This document shows, one piece after another, positions 35,656 to 45,001 of a stretch of DNA of 64,000 nucleotides. Below the pieces are notes generated by a model, which was not told the DNA's origin, searched no databases, and was given only the letters and a program-made list of their open reading frames with translations. Within the stretch, counting starts at the first letter, position 1; each line of letters opens with the position of its first letter. The DNA is from VAZQ01 sp963807865 (GTDB lineage Bacteria; Pseudomonadota; Alphaproteobacteria; Rhizobiales; Xanthobacteraceae), in assembly GCA_963807865.1 (NCBI GenBank), contig CAWEDK010000032.1:1-64000 (forward strand). Reading direction: 5' to 3'. The position numbers and the translations under genes were made by a program.

Positions 35656-36759
35656 CTAGCCCCAGACCTCGTCGGCGAGCTCGATGATCATCCGGAGCTT
35701 TGCCCACTGCTCTTCCTCGGCAAGCACGTTGCCCTCCTCGGTCGAGGCGAAGCCGCACTGCGGCGACAGACAGAACTGGTCGAGCGGGGCGAACTTGGCG
35801 GCCTCCTCGATCCGGCGCTTGACATCGTCCTTCTTTTCGAGCGTGCCGCTCTTGGAGGTGACGAGGCCCAGCACGACGATCTTGTTGCCCTTGGGCAGGA
35901 AACGCAGCGGCTCGAAGCCGCCGGCCCGCTCGGTGTCGTATTCGAGGAAATAGCCGTCGTAGTTCACCTTACCGAGCATGGTTTCGGCCACCGGCTCGTA
36001 GCCACCTTCCGAAATCCAGGTCGAGCGGAAATTGCCACGACACACATGTGTGGTGACGGTCATGTCCGCGGGCTTGCCCTCGAGCGCGGCGTTGATGACG
36101 CGCGCGTAGATGCTCTGGAGCTGATCGACGTTCGACATGCGCTCGCGCGCCTTGCGCAGCTCCTCCTGCGAACACAGGTAGGCCCAGACCGTGTCGTCGA
36201 ATTGCAGGTAGCGGCAGCCGGCATCGTAGAACGCCTTGACGGCCTGCTTATAGGCCTGGCCGAGGTCATGGAAGAAGCCGTCCACGTCTGGATAGACGCT
36301 CTTGTCGATACCGTCCTTGGTGAGGCGGAAGTGCAGCACCGGCGGCGCCGGGATGGTCATCTTCGGCACCACCTTGGTATGCGCCTTGAGGAACTTGAAA
36401 TGCTCCAGCATCGGGTGGTTGGAGAACCCGAGCTTGCCATTGATGCGCAGGCTCTGCGCCTTGGTCTGAACGCCGCGGAACTGGATGCCGGAGTTGGATT
36501 TAAACAGGTCGACGCCATCGAGCATGCCGAGGAAATCGAAGTGCCACCACGAACGGCGAAACTCGCCGTCGGTCGCGAGCTGAAGGCCGATCTCCTCCTG
36601 CTTACGGATGATCTTCTCGACCTCGCGATCCTCGACCTCCTTGAGCTGGGCCGCCGTGATCTCACCTTTCTCGCGTCTGGCGCGCGCATCCTTGAGCGCC
36701 GCGGGGCGCAGAAAGCTGCCGACGTGATCGGCACGGAACGGCGGCTTGGACCTCTTCAT
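35656..36759 (-). CDS. MetE-like zinc methyltransferase-fold protein, paralogue 4 (intact)
   Basis: 367 residues, no frame break, starting MKRSKPPFRADHVGSFLRP at 36759 behind a strong ribosome site (GGAGGT). The zinc-site residues are His238 and Cys240 (TTHVCRGN), Glu273 (FLEYDTE) and Cys335 (SPQCGFAS). The N-terminal signature TDGEFRRSWWHFDFLGMLDG is shared by all four close paralogues. The intact copy confirms that breaks in the others are probably errors. Related sequences are commonly labelled 5-methyltetrahydropteroyltriglutamate-homocysteine methyltransferase, but without the N-terminal domain of MetE that name is unsafe. Divergent from paiB. Confidence 0.85.
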   Translation of the reverse strand: MKRSKPPFRADHVGSFLRPAALKDARARREKGEITAAQLKEVEDREVEKIIRKQEEIGLQLATDGEFRRSWWHFDFLGMLDGVDLFKSNSGIQFRGVQTKAQSLRINGKLGFSNHPMLEHFKFLKAHTKVVPKMTIPAPPVLHFRLTKDGIDKSVYPDVDGFFHDLGQAYKQAVKAFYDAGCRYLQFDDTVWAYLCSQEELRKARERMSNVDQLQSIYARVINAALEGKPADMTVTTHVCRGNFRSTWISEGGYEPVAETMLGKVNYDGYFLEYDTERAGGFEPLRFLPKGNKIVVLGLVTSKSGTLEKKDDVKRRIEEAAKFAPLDQFCLSPQCGFASTEEGNVLAEEEQWAKLRMIIELADEVWG

Positions 36760-36983
36760 CAACGACCTCCCTACCCCAACAACCGGTACCGTTCGCTGCG
36801 CGGCACCTTGGCATGCACGTTCTTTTAGCACGCTGTCCGAGGTTGCAAGCCCCCATCAGCGACAATTCCGGCACGGCATGGTCAGCGCCGGATGTGGGAA
36901 GCATCCCATTGTCGCGCGGAGGAGTAGGAAGCCGACGGGCAGGCAGGTAAATATCCCATCGCCCCATCAATGAGACTGGCCCA

Positions 36984-37628
36984 ATGTATCAACTCCCTGC
37001 GTTCCGCGAGGACCGGATCGAGATTCAGCACGAACTCATCCGTGCCCACCCGCTCGGCCTACTCGTCACCGCAGGACCAGCCGGGCTGATGGCAAATCCG
37101 ATTCCATTTCTGGTCGATGCCGATACTTCGGCGCACGGCACGTTGCGCTGCCATCTCGCCCGCGGCAATCCGCAATGGCGCGAACTCAAGGCGGTGGAAG
37201 AATGCCTGATCGTGTTCCAGGGTCCGCAGGACTACGTCACGCCTTCATGGTACGCGACCAAGCGCGAAACCGGAAAGGTCGTGCCGACCTGGAACTACGT
37301 CACCGTTCATGCCTGGGGCCGTCCGCGGGTGGTCGACGATAATACCTGGCTGCGGCGCCAGCTCGACGATTTGACGCTCCTGCGAGAGGGCCGGCGCGCC
37401 AAGCCGTGGAAGGTCGACGACGCGCCCGCGGAATACGTGGTCTCGCAGATGAACGGGATCATCGGCGTGGAGATTCCGATCAGCCGGATCGAGGGCAAGT
37501 GGAAGGTGAGCCAGAACCGGCCCGAAGCCGATCGCGCCGGCGTCGTCATCGGCCTGCGCGAGCAGGGCGAAACCGCCGGGCCAATGGCTGCGCTCGTTGC
37601 CGAGCGCGGTAGAGTGACGAAAGACTGA
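36984..37628 (+). CDS. PaiB-family FMN-binding protein
   Basis: 214 residues, intact, beginning MYQLPAFREDRIEIQHELI. The split-barrel flavin fold shows HPLGLLVTAGPAGLMANPIP, CHLARGNPQWRELK, then the PaiB signature YVTPSWYATKRETGKVVPTWNY and VSQMNGIIGVEIPISRIEGKW. PaiB acts as a repressor of sporulation/protease genes in Bacillus; in Proteobacteria the role is unclear and may be enzymatic (flavin or heme). Divergent from MetE-like paralogue 4 with a 224-base promoter region between. Confidence 0.9.
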   Translation: MYQLPAFREDRIEIQHELIRAHPLGLLVTAGPAGLMANPIPFLVDADTSAHGTLRCHLARGNPQWRELKAVEECLIVFQGPQDYVTPSWYATKRETGKVVPTWNYVTVHAWGRPRVVDDNTWLRRQLDDLTLLREGRRAKPWKVDDAPAEYVVSQMNGIIGVEIPISRIEGKWKVSQNRPEADRAGVVIGLREQGETAGPMAALVAERGRVTKD

Positions 37629-37676
37629 GACAGCACGTGGCCGAGTTCCTTGGCGCCGGCTGCGAACTGCGCTGCG

Positions 37677-38414
37677 TCAATGCCGCCCCCGGCCAGCCCG
37701 CCGCGAGCCGCCGGCGGTGACGCCCAGGTAGCCTTCCAGGACAGTACGGTCGGCCAGGAGTTCAGCACTGGCGCCCTCGTAAACCACGCTGCCGCGCTCC
37801 AGCACCGCCGCCCGGTCGGTGACGCCAAGCACCTTCTGAGCGTTCTGCTCAACCAGAATCGCCGACATGCCTTCGTCGCGGATAATGCGGCGGAGCGCGG
37901 CCAGCAGTTCCTCGACCAGAATCGGCGCCAGTCCCTCCAGCGGCTCGTCCAGCAGCATCAGGCGCGGATTGAGGATCAACGCGCGGCCGACCGCGAGCAT
38001 CTGCTGTTCCCCGCCGGAGAGCTGGTTGCCGAGGTTACGCCGACGCTCGGACAGCCGGGGAAACAGCTCGTATATTTTGGCAACGGTCCAGCGTCCGGGC
38101 TGTTCGACCGCCGTAAGGTTCTCCTCCACGGTCAGCGATTTGAAAATGTTGCGCTCCTGCGGCACCCAGCCGATCCCGGCATGGGCGCGTTGATCGGGGC
38201 GCAAACGGATGATGTCCTTGCCGTCGAGACTGACCTTGCCGCCGATATAGCGCGTCACGCCCACGATCGAATTGATCAGCGTGGTCTTGCCCATGCCGTT
38301 GCGGCCGAGGAGCGCCAGCGCCTGTCCCTCGGCCAAAGCAAGCGATACCTCGTGGAGTACGACCGCCTCGCCATAACCGGCAGTCAGCTTCTCGATGATA
38401 AGCAGGTCAGGCAT
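37677..38414 (-). CDS. livF: Branched-chain-type ABC importer ATPase, LivF-like
   Basis: 245 residues, intact. Walker A GRNGMGKTT at 37-45, WVPQERNIFKSLTVEENLT (LivF-type Q-loop), signature LSGGEQQMLAVGRAL, and Walker B LMLLDEPLEGLAP. It powers uptake with the LivM-LivG fusion upstream, whose stop overlaps the LivF start by 8 bases. The aromatic-acid gene context suggests the importer carries aromatic or dicarboxylic acids. Confidence 0.9.
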   Translation of the reverse strand: MPDLLIIEKLTAGYGEAVVLHEVSLALAEGQALALLGRNGMGKTTLINSIVGVTRYIGGKVSLDGKDIIRLRPDQRAHAGIGWVPQERNIFKSLTVEENLTAVEQPGRWTVAKIYELFPRLSERRRNLGNQLSGGEQQMLAVGRALILNPRLMLLDEPLEGLAPILVEELLAALRRIIRDEGMSAILVEQNAQKVLGVTDRAAVLERGSVVYEGASAELLADRTVLEGYLGVTAGGSRRAGRGRH

Positions 38415-40212
38415 CGAGCGACTCGCCGAGGTAGACCGCCTTAACGCGCGGATCGCGCGCGACGTCGTCGGGGGCGCCGTCGACGAACAGCGCACCGTTC
38501 ACCAGCACGCTGATCCGGTCGGCAAACGAGAACACGAGGTCCATGTCGTGCTCGATCAAGAGGACGGTTACGTCGGCCGGGAGCGCCGCGACGGTCGCAA
38601 GAATTTCATGGCGCTCCGCCTCTGGCACGCCTGCGGCCGGCTCGTCGAGCAGCAGCACGCGCGGCCGGCACGCGATGGCGAGCGCGATCTCCAACAGCCG
38701 CTGCTTGCCGTATGGCAGTTTGCCGGTCCGCTCGTACATCACGTCGGTGAGGTGGAAGCGCTCCGAGTATCTCGACGATCTCCTCGGTCACTGCTGGGTT
38801 GGTGCCGACCAGCCGCCACCACTGCTCGCCGGTGCCCATGCGCTCCGAAATCGCCAGGCCGATGGTTTCGATGCGGCGTGAGATCGAGGAACAACTGGTT
38901 GATCTGGAACGTGCGGGCGAGACCGAGACGAACCCGCTTGGACGCCTCGAGCGACGTAATGTCCTGGCCCTCGAGCAGGATACGGCCGGCAGACGGTCGC
39001 AGCACGCCGGTGAGCAGATTGATCACCGTGGTCTTGCCGGCGCCATTCGGGCCGATCAGCGCGTGGCGCGCGCCCTTCTGGACCACCAGCGAGACGTCGT
39101 TGACGGCGGCGATGCCGCCGAAGTGCTTTTCGAGGCCCTGGGTTTCGAGCGCCACCGGCACGTCAGGTCCCTCCTGCGGGAGGCCGGCGGCCGGCGACCG
39201 GTCCGGAATCAGGCGGCGAACAAACTGCTCGACGAACGCCCGCACGCCGCCCGTGAAGGCGCCGATGCGGTCGCGGCCGACCAGCACGATGATGACCAGC
39301 ACGAGGCCGATCCAGAACTGCCAGTATTGCGGGGTCAGGTTGGCGATCCAGTCCTGCATCAGCTTGAAGATCACCGCGCCGATCAGCCCGCCGTAGAGAT
39401 AGCCGGTGCCGCCGATGATCAGCACCAGCAGCAGATCGGCGGAGCGTTCGAACGAGAACACGTCGAGCGAGACGAACGCCGTGGTCTGCGCCAGCAGCGC
39501 GCCGGCGACGCCGGCATAGAAGGCGGCGAAGGTGTAGATCGCGACCAGCCGCGCTGTTGACCGAAATGCCGATCGAGGACGCCCGCAGCGGATTGCCGCG
39601 CACCGAGCGCAACGACAGCCCGAACGGCGAATAGATGATGCGCCGCGCCAGCAGGAACAGGACGAACAGCACGCTCAGGCAGTAGACGTAGCCGACATGC
39701 CCGAAAATATCGAACGAGAACGTGCCGAGGATCGGCCCGATCGACGACGCCCTGCAGGCCGTCGGCGCCGCCGGTGATGTCCGGGATCTGGTTGGCGATC
39801 TCGCGCAGGATCAGCGCCACCCCCAGCGTCACCATCAGGCGGGTCAGATCGGTGCCGCGCAGCACCAGGAAGCTCGTGACGAAACCCGAGCACCGCGGCG
39901 GCAAGCCCGGCGGCGACCAGCGCCAGCACCGGCTCCTGGATGATCCCGTACTTGGCGAGCAGGCCGGCCACATAGGCGCCAAAGCCGAAAAACGCGGCAT
40001 GGCCGAGCGACACGATGCCGGCGTAGCCGAGAATGAGATCGAGCGAGAGCGCAAACAGCGCCGAGCCAGGCGATCTCGGTCAGGATCAGGTGGCTGCCCG
40101 GCAGCAGGAAAATCGAGGCGAGCGCCGCCAGCCAGAACAGATACTCGGCCGGATGCCAGCGCGCGCGCGTGGCGAAGTGGCGGCTGACTTCGGTGACCAG
40201 CGCGGACGACAT
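38407..40212 (-). CDS. LivM permease fused to LivG ATPase (frameshifted)
   Basis: Starts MSSALVTEVSRHFATRARWH at 40212. LivM part: LAALASIFLLPGSHLILTEI, VSLGHAAFFGFGAYVAGLLA, LVLRGTDLTRLMVTLGVALI and SADLLLVLIIGGTGYLYGGL. Without any stop, a 30-residue linker (RRLIPDRSPAAGLPQEG) leads into LivG: LEKHFGGIAAVNDVSLVV, Walker A GPNGAGKTT, RTFQINQLFLDLTP, signature PYGKQRLLEIALA and Walker B VLLLDEPAAG. Shifts near 40,065, 39,890, 39,752, 39,553, 38,878 and 38,765 break the frame. Fusion of these two subunits is known in Bradyrhizobiaceae and is supported here by one uninterrupted frame (39,461 to 38,880) across the domain border. Confidence 0.8.
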
Positions 40213-40224
40213 GCCGGGCCTCGC

Positions 40225-41086
40225 CTACTTCCCGGCCGCGCGGGCGAACAGGCCCTGCGGCCGCACGATCAGGACCACGATCATGATGACGTAGATGATG
40301 AAGGCGCCGAACTTGGGCACGTAATACTTGCCCGCGACGTCGCCGATGCCGATCAGCAGCGCGGCGAGGAACGGCCCGGTGATGCTCGAGGTGCCGCCGA
40401 CCGTGACCACGATCAGGAAGTAGACCATGTATTTCAGCGGGAAGGTCGGATCGAGGCCGAGGATTTCGGCGCCGAGCGCCCCGCCGAGTCCGGCGAGGCC
40501 CGAGCCGACCGCGAAGGTCAGCGCGAACACGCCGTTGACGTTGATGCCGAGGCCGCGCGCGACCCGCGCGTCGTCGACCGACGCGCGCAGCCGGCTGCCG
40601 AAGCGGGTGCTGGCGAGGATGAACTGCAGCGCCACCGTCAGCAGCCCGCAGACCACGATGATCAGCAGACGGTAGCGGCCGATGCCGACGCCGAAGATCT
40701 CGAAACGGCCCTGCAGCACGCTCGGAATCTGGATGAAGACCTGCTGCGAGCCGGCGACGTAGTCGACCGCCGCGACCGACATGAAGACGAGGCCGATGGT
40801 GAACAGCACCTGGTCGAGCTCGCTGCGGCCGTAGACGTGGCGGTAGAGCGTGCGCTCGAAGATCGCGCCGATCAGCGCGGTGACCAGAAAGGCGATCGGG
40901 AGGCCGGCGAAGAACGGCACGCCCTAGCGGTTGACCAGCACAAGCGTGACATAGCCGCCCGCCATGGCGAACGCGCCATGGGCGAGGTTGACGAAATTCA
41001 TCAGCCCGAGCGTGACGGACGAGCCCGCATGCCAGCACGAACAGCAGCATGCCGTAGGCAATTCCGTCGAACAGGATGGTCAGCAT
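40225..41086 (-). CDS. livH: Branched-chain-type ABC importer permease, LivH-like (disrupted)
   Basis: Starts MLTILFDGIAYGMLLFVLA at 41086. After a shift near 41,034, SVTLGLMNFVNLAHGAFAMA and VTLVLVNR are read, then an in-frame TAG at about 40,924-40,926 precedes GVPFFAGLPIAFLVTALIGA and the rest, which is unbroken to 40,225. The permease signature GLGINVNGVFALTFAVGSGL is present. The TAG falls where the family usually has an apolar residue, so a base error is likely. Twelve bases separate it from the LivM-LivG gene. Confidence 0.8.
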
Positions 41087-41207
41087 GCCGGCCTCGCCCT
41101 CCCTCGCGACCGTCCGCCGTCTTATACCGCCTGGCGATGCGGTTGGCTTGGAAATTCGTCGGGTTTGCCGACCGTCCGTATCTTCGGCAGCTCGCGCGCC
41201 CCCGCAG

Positions 41208-41348
41208 CTCCTCTCCCCCCGCGCAGCGGTGCGGAGGGGTCGGCGGGTGCGGGGCTTGAGGCCCCACGCATGAATCGGCAAGTCCCACCCCGGCGTGCTC
41301 GCTTGCTCACACGCCGACCCTCCCCACCGCTTCGCGGGGGGAGGGTTG
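41208..41348. repeat. R3-type palindromic repeat, copy 2
   Basis: CTCCTCTCCCCCCGCGCAGC with GGAGGGGT forms one arm, and CCCTCCCCACCGCTTCGCGG with GGGGAGGG the other, separated by about 80 bases. It sits between livH and its binding-protein gene. Confidence 0.65.
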
Positions 41349-41381
41349 ACTGCGCAGCTCGCTCGTCGACTTCGAGCTGTA

Positions 41382-42555
41382 CTACTTGCTACTTGCAGCT
41401 TCAGCGGGTCCTTGACGGCGTCGAAGGTGGCGAACTCGATCGTCCAGAGCTCGCCGTCCTTCTTCTCGACCTTGCTGATGTAGATGTTCTGGACGATGTC
41501 GCGGGTTTCCGGATCGATCGAGATCGGGCCGCGCGGGCTCTCCCACTTCATGCCCTTCATCGCGTCGACGAGCGCCTCGCCGTCGGTCTTGCCGCCGGTC
41601 TTCTTCAGCGCCTCGTAGATCAGGTGCATGCCGTCGTAGCCGCCGAGCGAGATGAAGTTCGGCCGAAGGTTGCCGTTCTCTTTCTTGAAGTCGGCGACAT
41701 AGTCCTTGTTCATCGGCGAATTGTGCGCAGCCGAATAGATGCCGGCCGATGACCACGCCGAGCATCGCATCGCCCATGCCCGGCAGGTCGTTGTCGTCGA
41801 CGATGTCGCCCGGGCCGATCAGCCGGATGCCGGCCTTGTCGAGACCGCGCTCGGTGAACTGCTTGGCGAAGGTGCCGGCCTGGCCTGCGGGCACGAACAC
41901 GAACAGCGTGTCCGGGTTGAGGTCGCGGGCGCGCTGCAGGAACGGCGCGAAGTCCGGATTGGCGAGCGGCACCTTGATGGTGTCGACGACCTGGCCGCCG
42001 GCCTTGGTGAAGCTCTCCGAGAACACCTTGGTGGCCTCTGCGCCCGGCGCCCAGTCGGACTGCACGATCACCACCTTCTTGCTGCCGTTCTTGGCGGCCC
42101 ATTCGGCGATGATCCCGGACTGCTGGCCGAGCGTGAAGCTCGTGCGCACCATGTAGGGGTTGTTGGGATTGATCACGCCCGACGTGCCCGAGACCATCAC
42201 CACGTTGGCGGTCTTGCCCTGGGTCGAGAGCGGGCCGATCGCCATCGCGCTCGGCGTGAGCGCGGAGCCGACCACCGCGACCTTGTCGTTGACGATCAAC
42301 TCCTGCGCCAGGCGCTTGGAGTTGTCGGGAACGCCGCCGTCGTCCTTGATGATGACGTCGATCTTCTTGCCGGCGACGGTGGTGCCGTGCCGCTGCGAGT
42401 AGAGCTTGACGCCGGCCTGCACCTGCTTGCCGACCGGCGCGAGACCGCCGGTCAGCGGCAGCACGAGCCCGATCTTGGCGGTGTCCTGGGCGAATGCAGC
42501 GGTCGATGCGAGCAGCCGCGACCGCGAGCCCAATGCTGACGGATCGTCGAAGCAT
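41382..42555 (-). CDS. Branched-chain-type ABC transporter substrate-binding protein (frameshifted)
   Basis: Starts MLRRSVSIGLAVAAA at 42555 (signal peptide). After a shift near 42,515 it continues LLASTAAFAQDTAKIGLVLP, LTGGLAPVGKQVQAGVKLYS, VAVVGSALTPSAMAIGPLST, VVIVQSDWAPGAEATKVFSE and NPDTLFVFVPAGQAGTFAKQ. A second shift near 41,745 leads to NSPMNKDYVADFKKENGNLR and GMHLIYEALKKTGGKTDGEA. It is the cognate receptor of LivHMGF just downstream. The exact stop is uncertain. Confidence 0.85.
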
Positions 42556-42820
42556 AGGCGTTTCTCCCTCTGGATTTCTTTGGCCGGTAGCTCTACTTCG
42601 CCGGTCATTGGAAGTCATGACCCTGCGCGCCCGCCTTGGCGAGGCCGTGCGACACGTGCCCGCAGCACGGCGCCGGCCCGCGAAAGTCCCCGCTGCCGGA
42701 ACGATCCCGGGATGGCTGGCGGCCGACCTAGTCCCGAACCCGAAGGTCGCGCACATCGTGCGGCAAGTCCGATCGCGAACTTCGGGTCAAAGGCACTAGA
42801 TCGAGTTACTAGTGGCTCCT

Positions 42821-42874
42821 GATTCCGAAGTTCGCAAACGAGGGTGCCGCACAAATGATGCGAACTTCGGAATC
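42821..42874. repeat. Dispersed palindrome, GATTCCGAAGTTCGC family, copy 2
   Basis: GATTCCGAAGTTCGC at 42821-42835 and GCGAACTTCGGAATC at 42860-42874 form a perfect 15-base stem. It matches copy 1 at 21,169. A half-copy (GCGAACTTCGGGTC) lies 45 bases before it. Confidence 0.85.
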
Positions 42875-42947
42875 GGACCGCTGGATTCGGCCACCGCGTC
42901 CGGCCCTTCACCGGCTCGACCGGCTCCTTCGGCCGAGCCACATCCGG

Positions 42948-43903
42948 TCAGGCGTGCGCCTTGCGCTGCGGATCGATGATCTGCTCGAGCTTGCCGAGCA
43001 CCCGCATGCAGGGCAGCACCTGCTCCAGGCTGCCGTTCGGCTCGCGCTTCTCCTTGATGGCCGCGATGAACTCGCGGTCCTCGAGCTCGATGCCGTCCAT
43101 CGAGACGTCGACCTTCGACACGTCGATCTTGTTGTCCTTGCCGTCGGAGAGGTCGTCGTAGAACGCCTTGTAGGTGCCGTTGTCGCAGATGTAGCGGAAG
43201 AACGAGCCGAGCGGCCCGTCGTTGTTGAACGACAGCGACAGCGTCAGGATCGAGCCCGACGGCACCTTGGCGACGATGCCCATGTCCATCGCGATGTTGA
43301 GTTGCGGATGGATCGGCCCCTGCACCGCGTAGCAGTCCGAGATGGTCTCGCCGGCCTGATACTGGAACAGGTCGATGGTATGGGCGGCGTGGTGCCACAG
43401 GAGATGGTCGGTCCAGCTGCGCGCATTGCCGGCGGCGTTGATGTTCTTGCGGCGGAAGAAATAGGTCTGCACGTCCATCTGCTGAATTTTCAGCTCGCCC
43501 TTCTCGATCTTCTTGTGGATGTACTGGTGGCTCGGGTTGAAGCGCCGGACATGGCCGCCCATGGCGACGACGCCGGTCTCCTTGGCGATCTTCACCAGGT
43601 TCTCGGCGTCCTCGACGCTGTCGGTGACCGGAATCTCGACCAGCACATGCTTGCCGGCGCGCATCACCTGCTCGCCCTGGCGGAAGTGCATCTTGGTCGG
43701 CGTGGTGAGGATCACCGCGTCGGCGCGCTTGATGCCTTCGGAGAGATCGCCGGTCCAATGCTTGATGCCGTACTTCTTGGCGACCTCGGCGGTGGCGTCC
43801 TGGTTGCCGCCGACCAGCGAGGTGACTTCAACGCCGTCGATGCGCTTAAGGCATCGAGATGCTTCTGGCCAAATGCGCCCTGGCCGGCGACGCAGATTTT
43901 CAT
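42948..43903 (-). CDS. ligC: 4-carboxy-2-hydroxymuconate-6-semialdehyde dehydrogenase LigC (frameshifted)
   Basis: About 319 residues starting MKICVAGQGAFGQKHLDAL at 43903 (Rossmann GQGAFG). One base is missing near 43,850. After it, KYGIKHWTGDLSEG, ADAVILTTPTKMHFRQGEQV, GHVRRFNPSHQYIHKKIEKG, QQMDVQTYFFRRKNINAAGN and RSWTDHLLWHHAAHTIDLFQ follow in order, closely matching sphingomonad LigC (Gfo/Idh/MocA family). It oxidises the LigAB product to 2-pyrone-4,6-dicarboxylate with NADP. It sits directly after ligB on the same strand, with an R2 repeat between. Confidence 0.9.
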
Positions 43904-43933
43904 GGGGACCTCTTAAGTCGCTGTGATGTTACC

Positions 43934-44059
43934 GGTGTCCCGGGCGCGGCGCAGTGCGAAGCGGTGAGCCGCAGACCCGGGATCGTTACGAATTCGGAGC
44001 CTGGAACGGTCCCGGATCAGCGGCGCAGCACTTACGTGCTGCACCGCGTCCGGGACACC
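43934..44059. repeat. R2 repeat, copy 2
   Basis: TGTCCCGGGCGCGGCG to CACCGCGTCCGGGACA, same internal GCAGACCCGGGATC and CGGTCCCGGATCAGCGG blocks as copy 1 at 32,921. It lies in the ligC-ligB spacer. Confidence 0.9.
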
Positions 44060-44064
44060 AGCCT

Positions 44065-44997
44065 CTAGCTCCGCACACGCTCCGTCTTTCGAGACGCGGC
44101 CGCGCGCTTGATCTTCGCGGCAGGCGGCTTGCCTTTGCCGCCGGCGCGTTTGCGCGTCTTGAGAATGATATGGCCGACGGCGGTGTTCGAGGCCGGCACC
44201 GTGTAGAACCGGTAGACCTCGTCGACCTTGTCGCCGAGCGCGCCGCGCATGATCAGCCACATCACCATCTCGATGCCCTCGGCGCCGGCCTCGCGCATGT
44301 AGTCGAGATGCGGGATCTTGGTGAGCTTGATCGGATCCTTGCTGAGATTGTCGAGGAACGCCTTGTCCCACTTGCTGTTGATCAGGCCGGCACGCGGGCC
44401 GCTGATCTGGTGCGAGAGCCCGCCGGTCCCGAAGATCACGACCTTCAGGTCTTCCGGATAGGACTCCACCGCCTTCTTGAGCGCCTTGCCGAGCATGTAG
44501 CAGCGGTGCCCGGTCGGCGGCGGATACATCACGACGTTGACGGCGAGCGGGATGACCTTGAACGGCCATTGCTGGTCGGGCGAGAGCTTGCCGCAGAGCA
44601 GGTTGAGCGGAACGGTGAGGCCGTGGTCGACCTCCATCTTGTTGACGATGGTGAGGTCGAACTCGTCGAGGATCACCGACTGAGCAATGTGCGCGGCAAG
44701 CTCGGGATGGCCCTGGACCACCGGCACCGGCCGCGGCCCCCAGCCCTCGTCGGCCGGCGGGAACTCCGCCGCGCAGCCGAGCGCGAAGGTCGGGATCAGA
44801 TCGACCGAGAACGCCGACGCGTGATCGTTGTAGACGACGATCGCGACGTCCGGCTTGAGCTCGCGCAGCCACTCCTGCGATTTCACGAAGCCCGAGAACA
44901 CCCGCTTCCAGTACGGCTCCTCGGTCCTGTTGTTGTCGAGCGCCGCGCCGATGGCGGGAACGTGCGACGATCCGATGCCTGCGATGATCTTGGCCAC
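44065..44997 (-). CDS. ligB: Protocatechuate 4,5-dioxygenase beta subunit LigB
   Basis: 310 residues, intact. Class III extradiol fold with the Fe(II) ligands placed as in LigB: His12 (GIGSSH), His59 (VVYNDHASAF) and a Glu in the EAGAEGIEMV helix; the catalytic His is in GHPELAAH or the GLSHQISGPRAG loop. It opens protocatechuate between C4 and C5 to 4-carboxy-2-hydroxymuconate semialdehyde. The family body ends near residue 280; the last ~28 residues form an unusual Lys/Arg/Ala-rich tail (KRAGGKGKPPAAKIKRAAA). It starts five bases after ligA. Confidence 0.92.
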   Translation of the reverse strand: MAKIIAGIGSSHVPAIGAALDNNRTEEPYWKRVFSGFVKSQEWLRELKPDVAIVVYNDHASAFSVDLIPTFALGCAAEFPPADEGWGPRPVPVVQGHPELAAHIAQSVILDEFDLTIVNKMEVDHGLTVPLNLLCGKLSPDQQWPFKVIPLAVNVVMYPPPTGHRCYMLGKALKKAVESYPEDLKVVIFGTGGLSHQISGPRAGLINSKWDKAFLDNLSKDPIKLTKIPHLDYMREAGAEGIEMVMWLIMRGALGDKVDEVYRFYTVPASNTAVGHIILKTRKRAGGKGKPPAAKIKRAAASRKTERVRS

Positions 44998-45001
44998 GAT
45001 G

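Noticed and set aside
28464..36759. Annotation of the four paralogues as methionine synthase (metE)
   Set aside because: They are half the length, lack the folate/homocysteine N-terminal half and diverge around the site; only the fold and zinc ligands are shared.
39419..41770. A 783-residue minus-strand frame
   Set aside because: It is a chance open path through the C-terminus of the binding protein, livH and livM in wrong frames; only its two ends match real protein.
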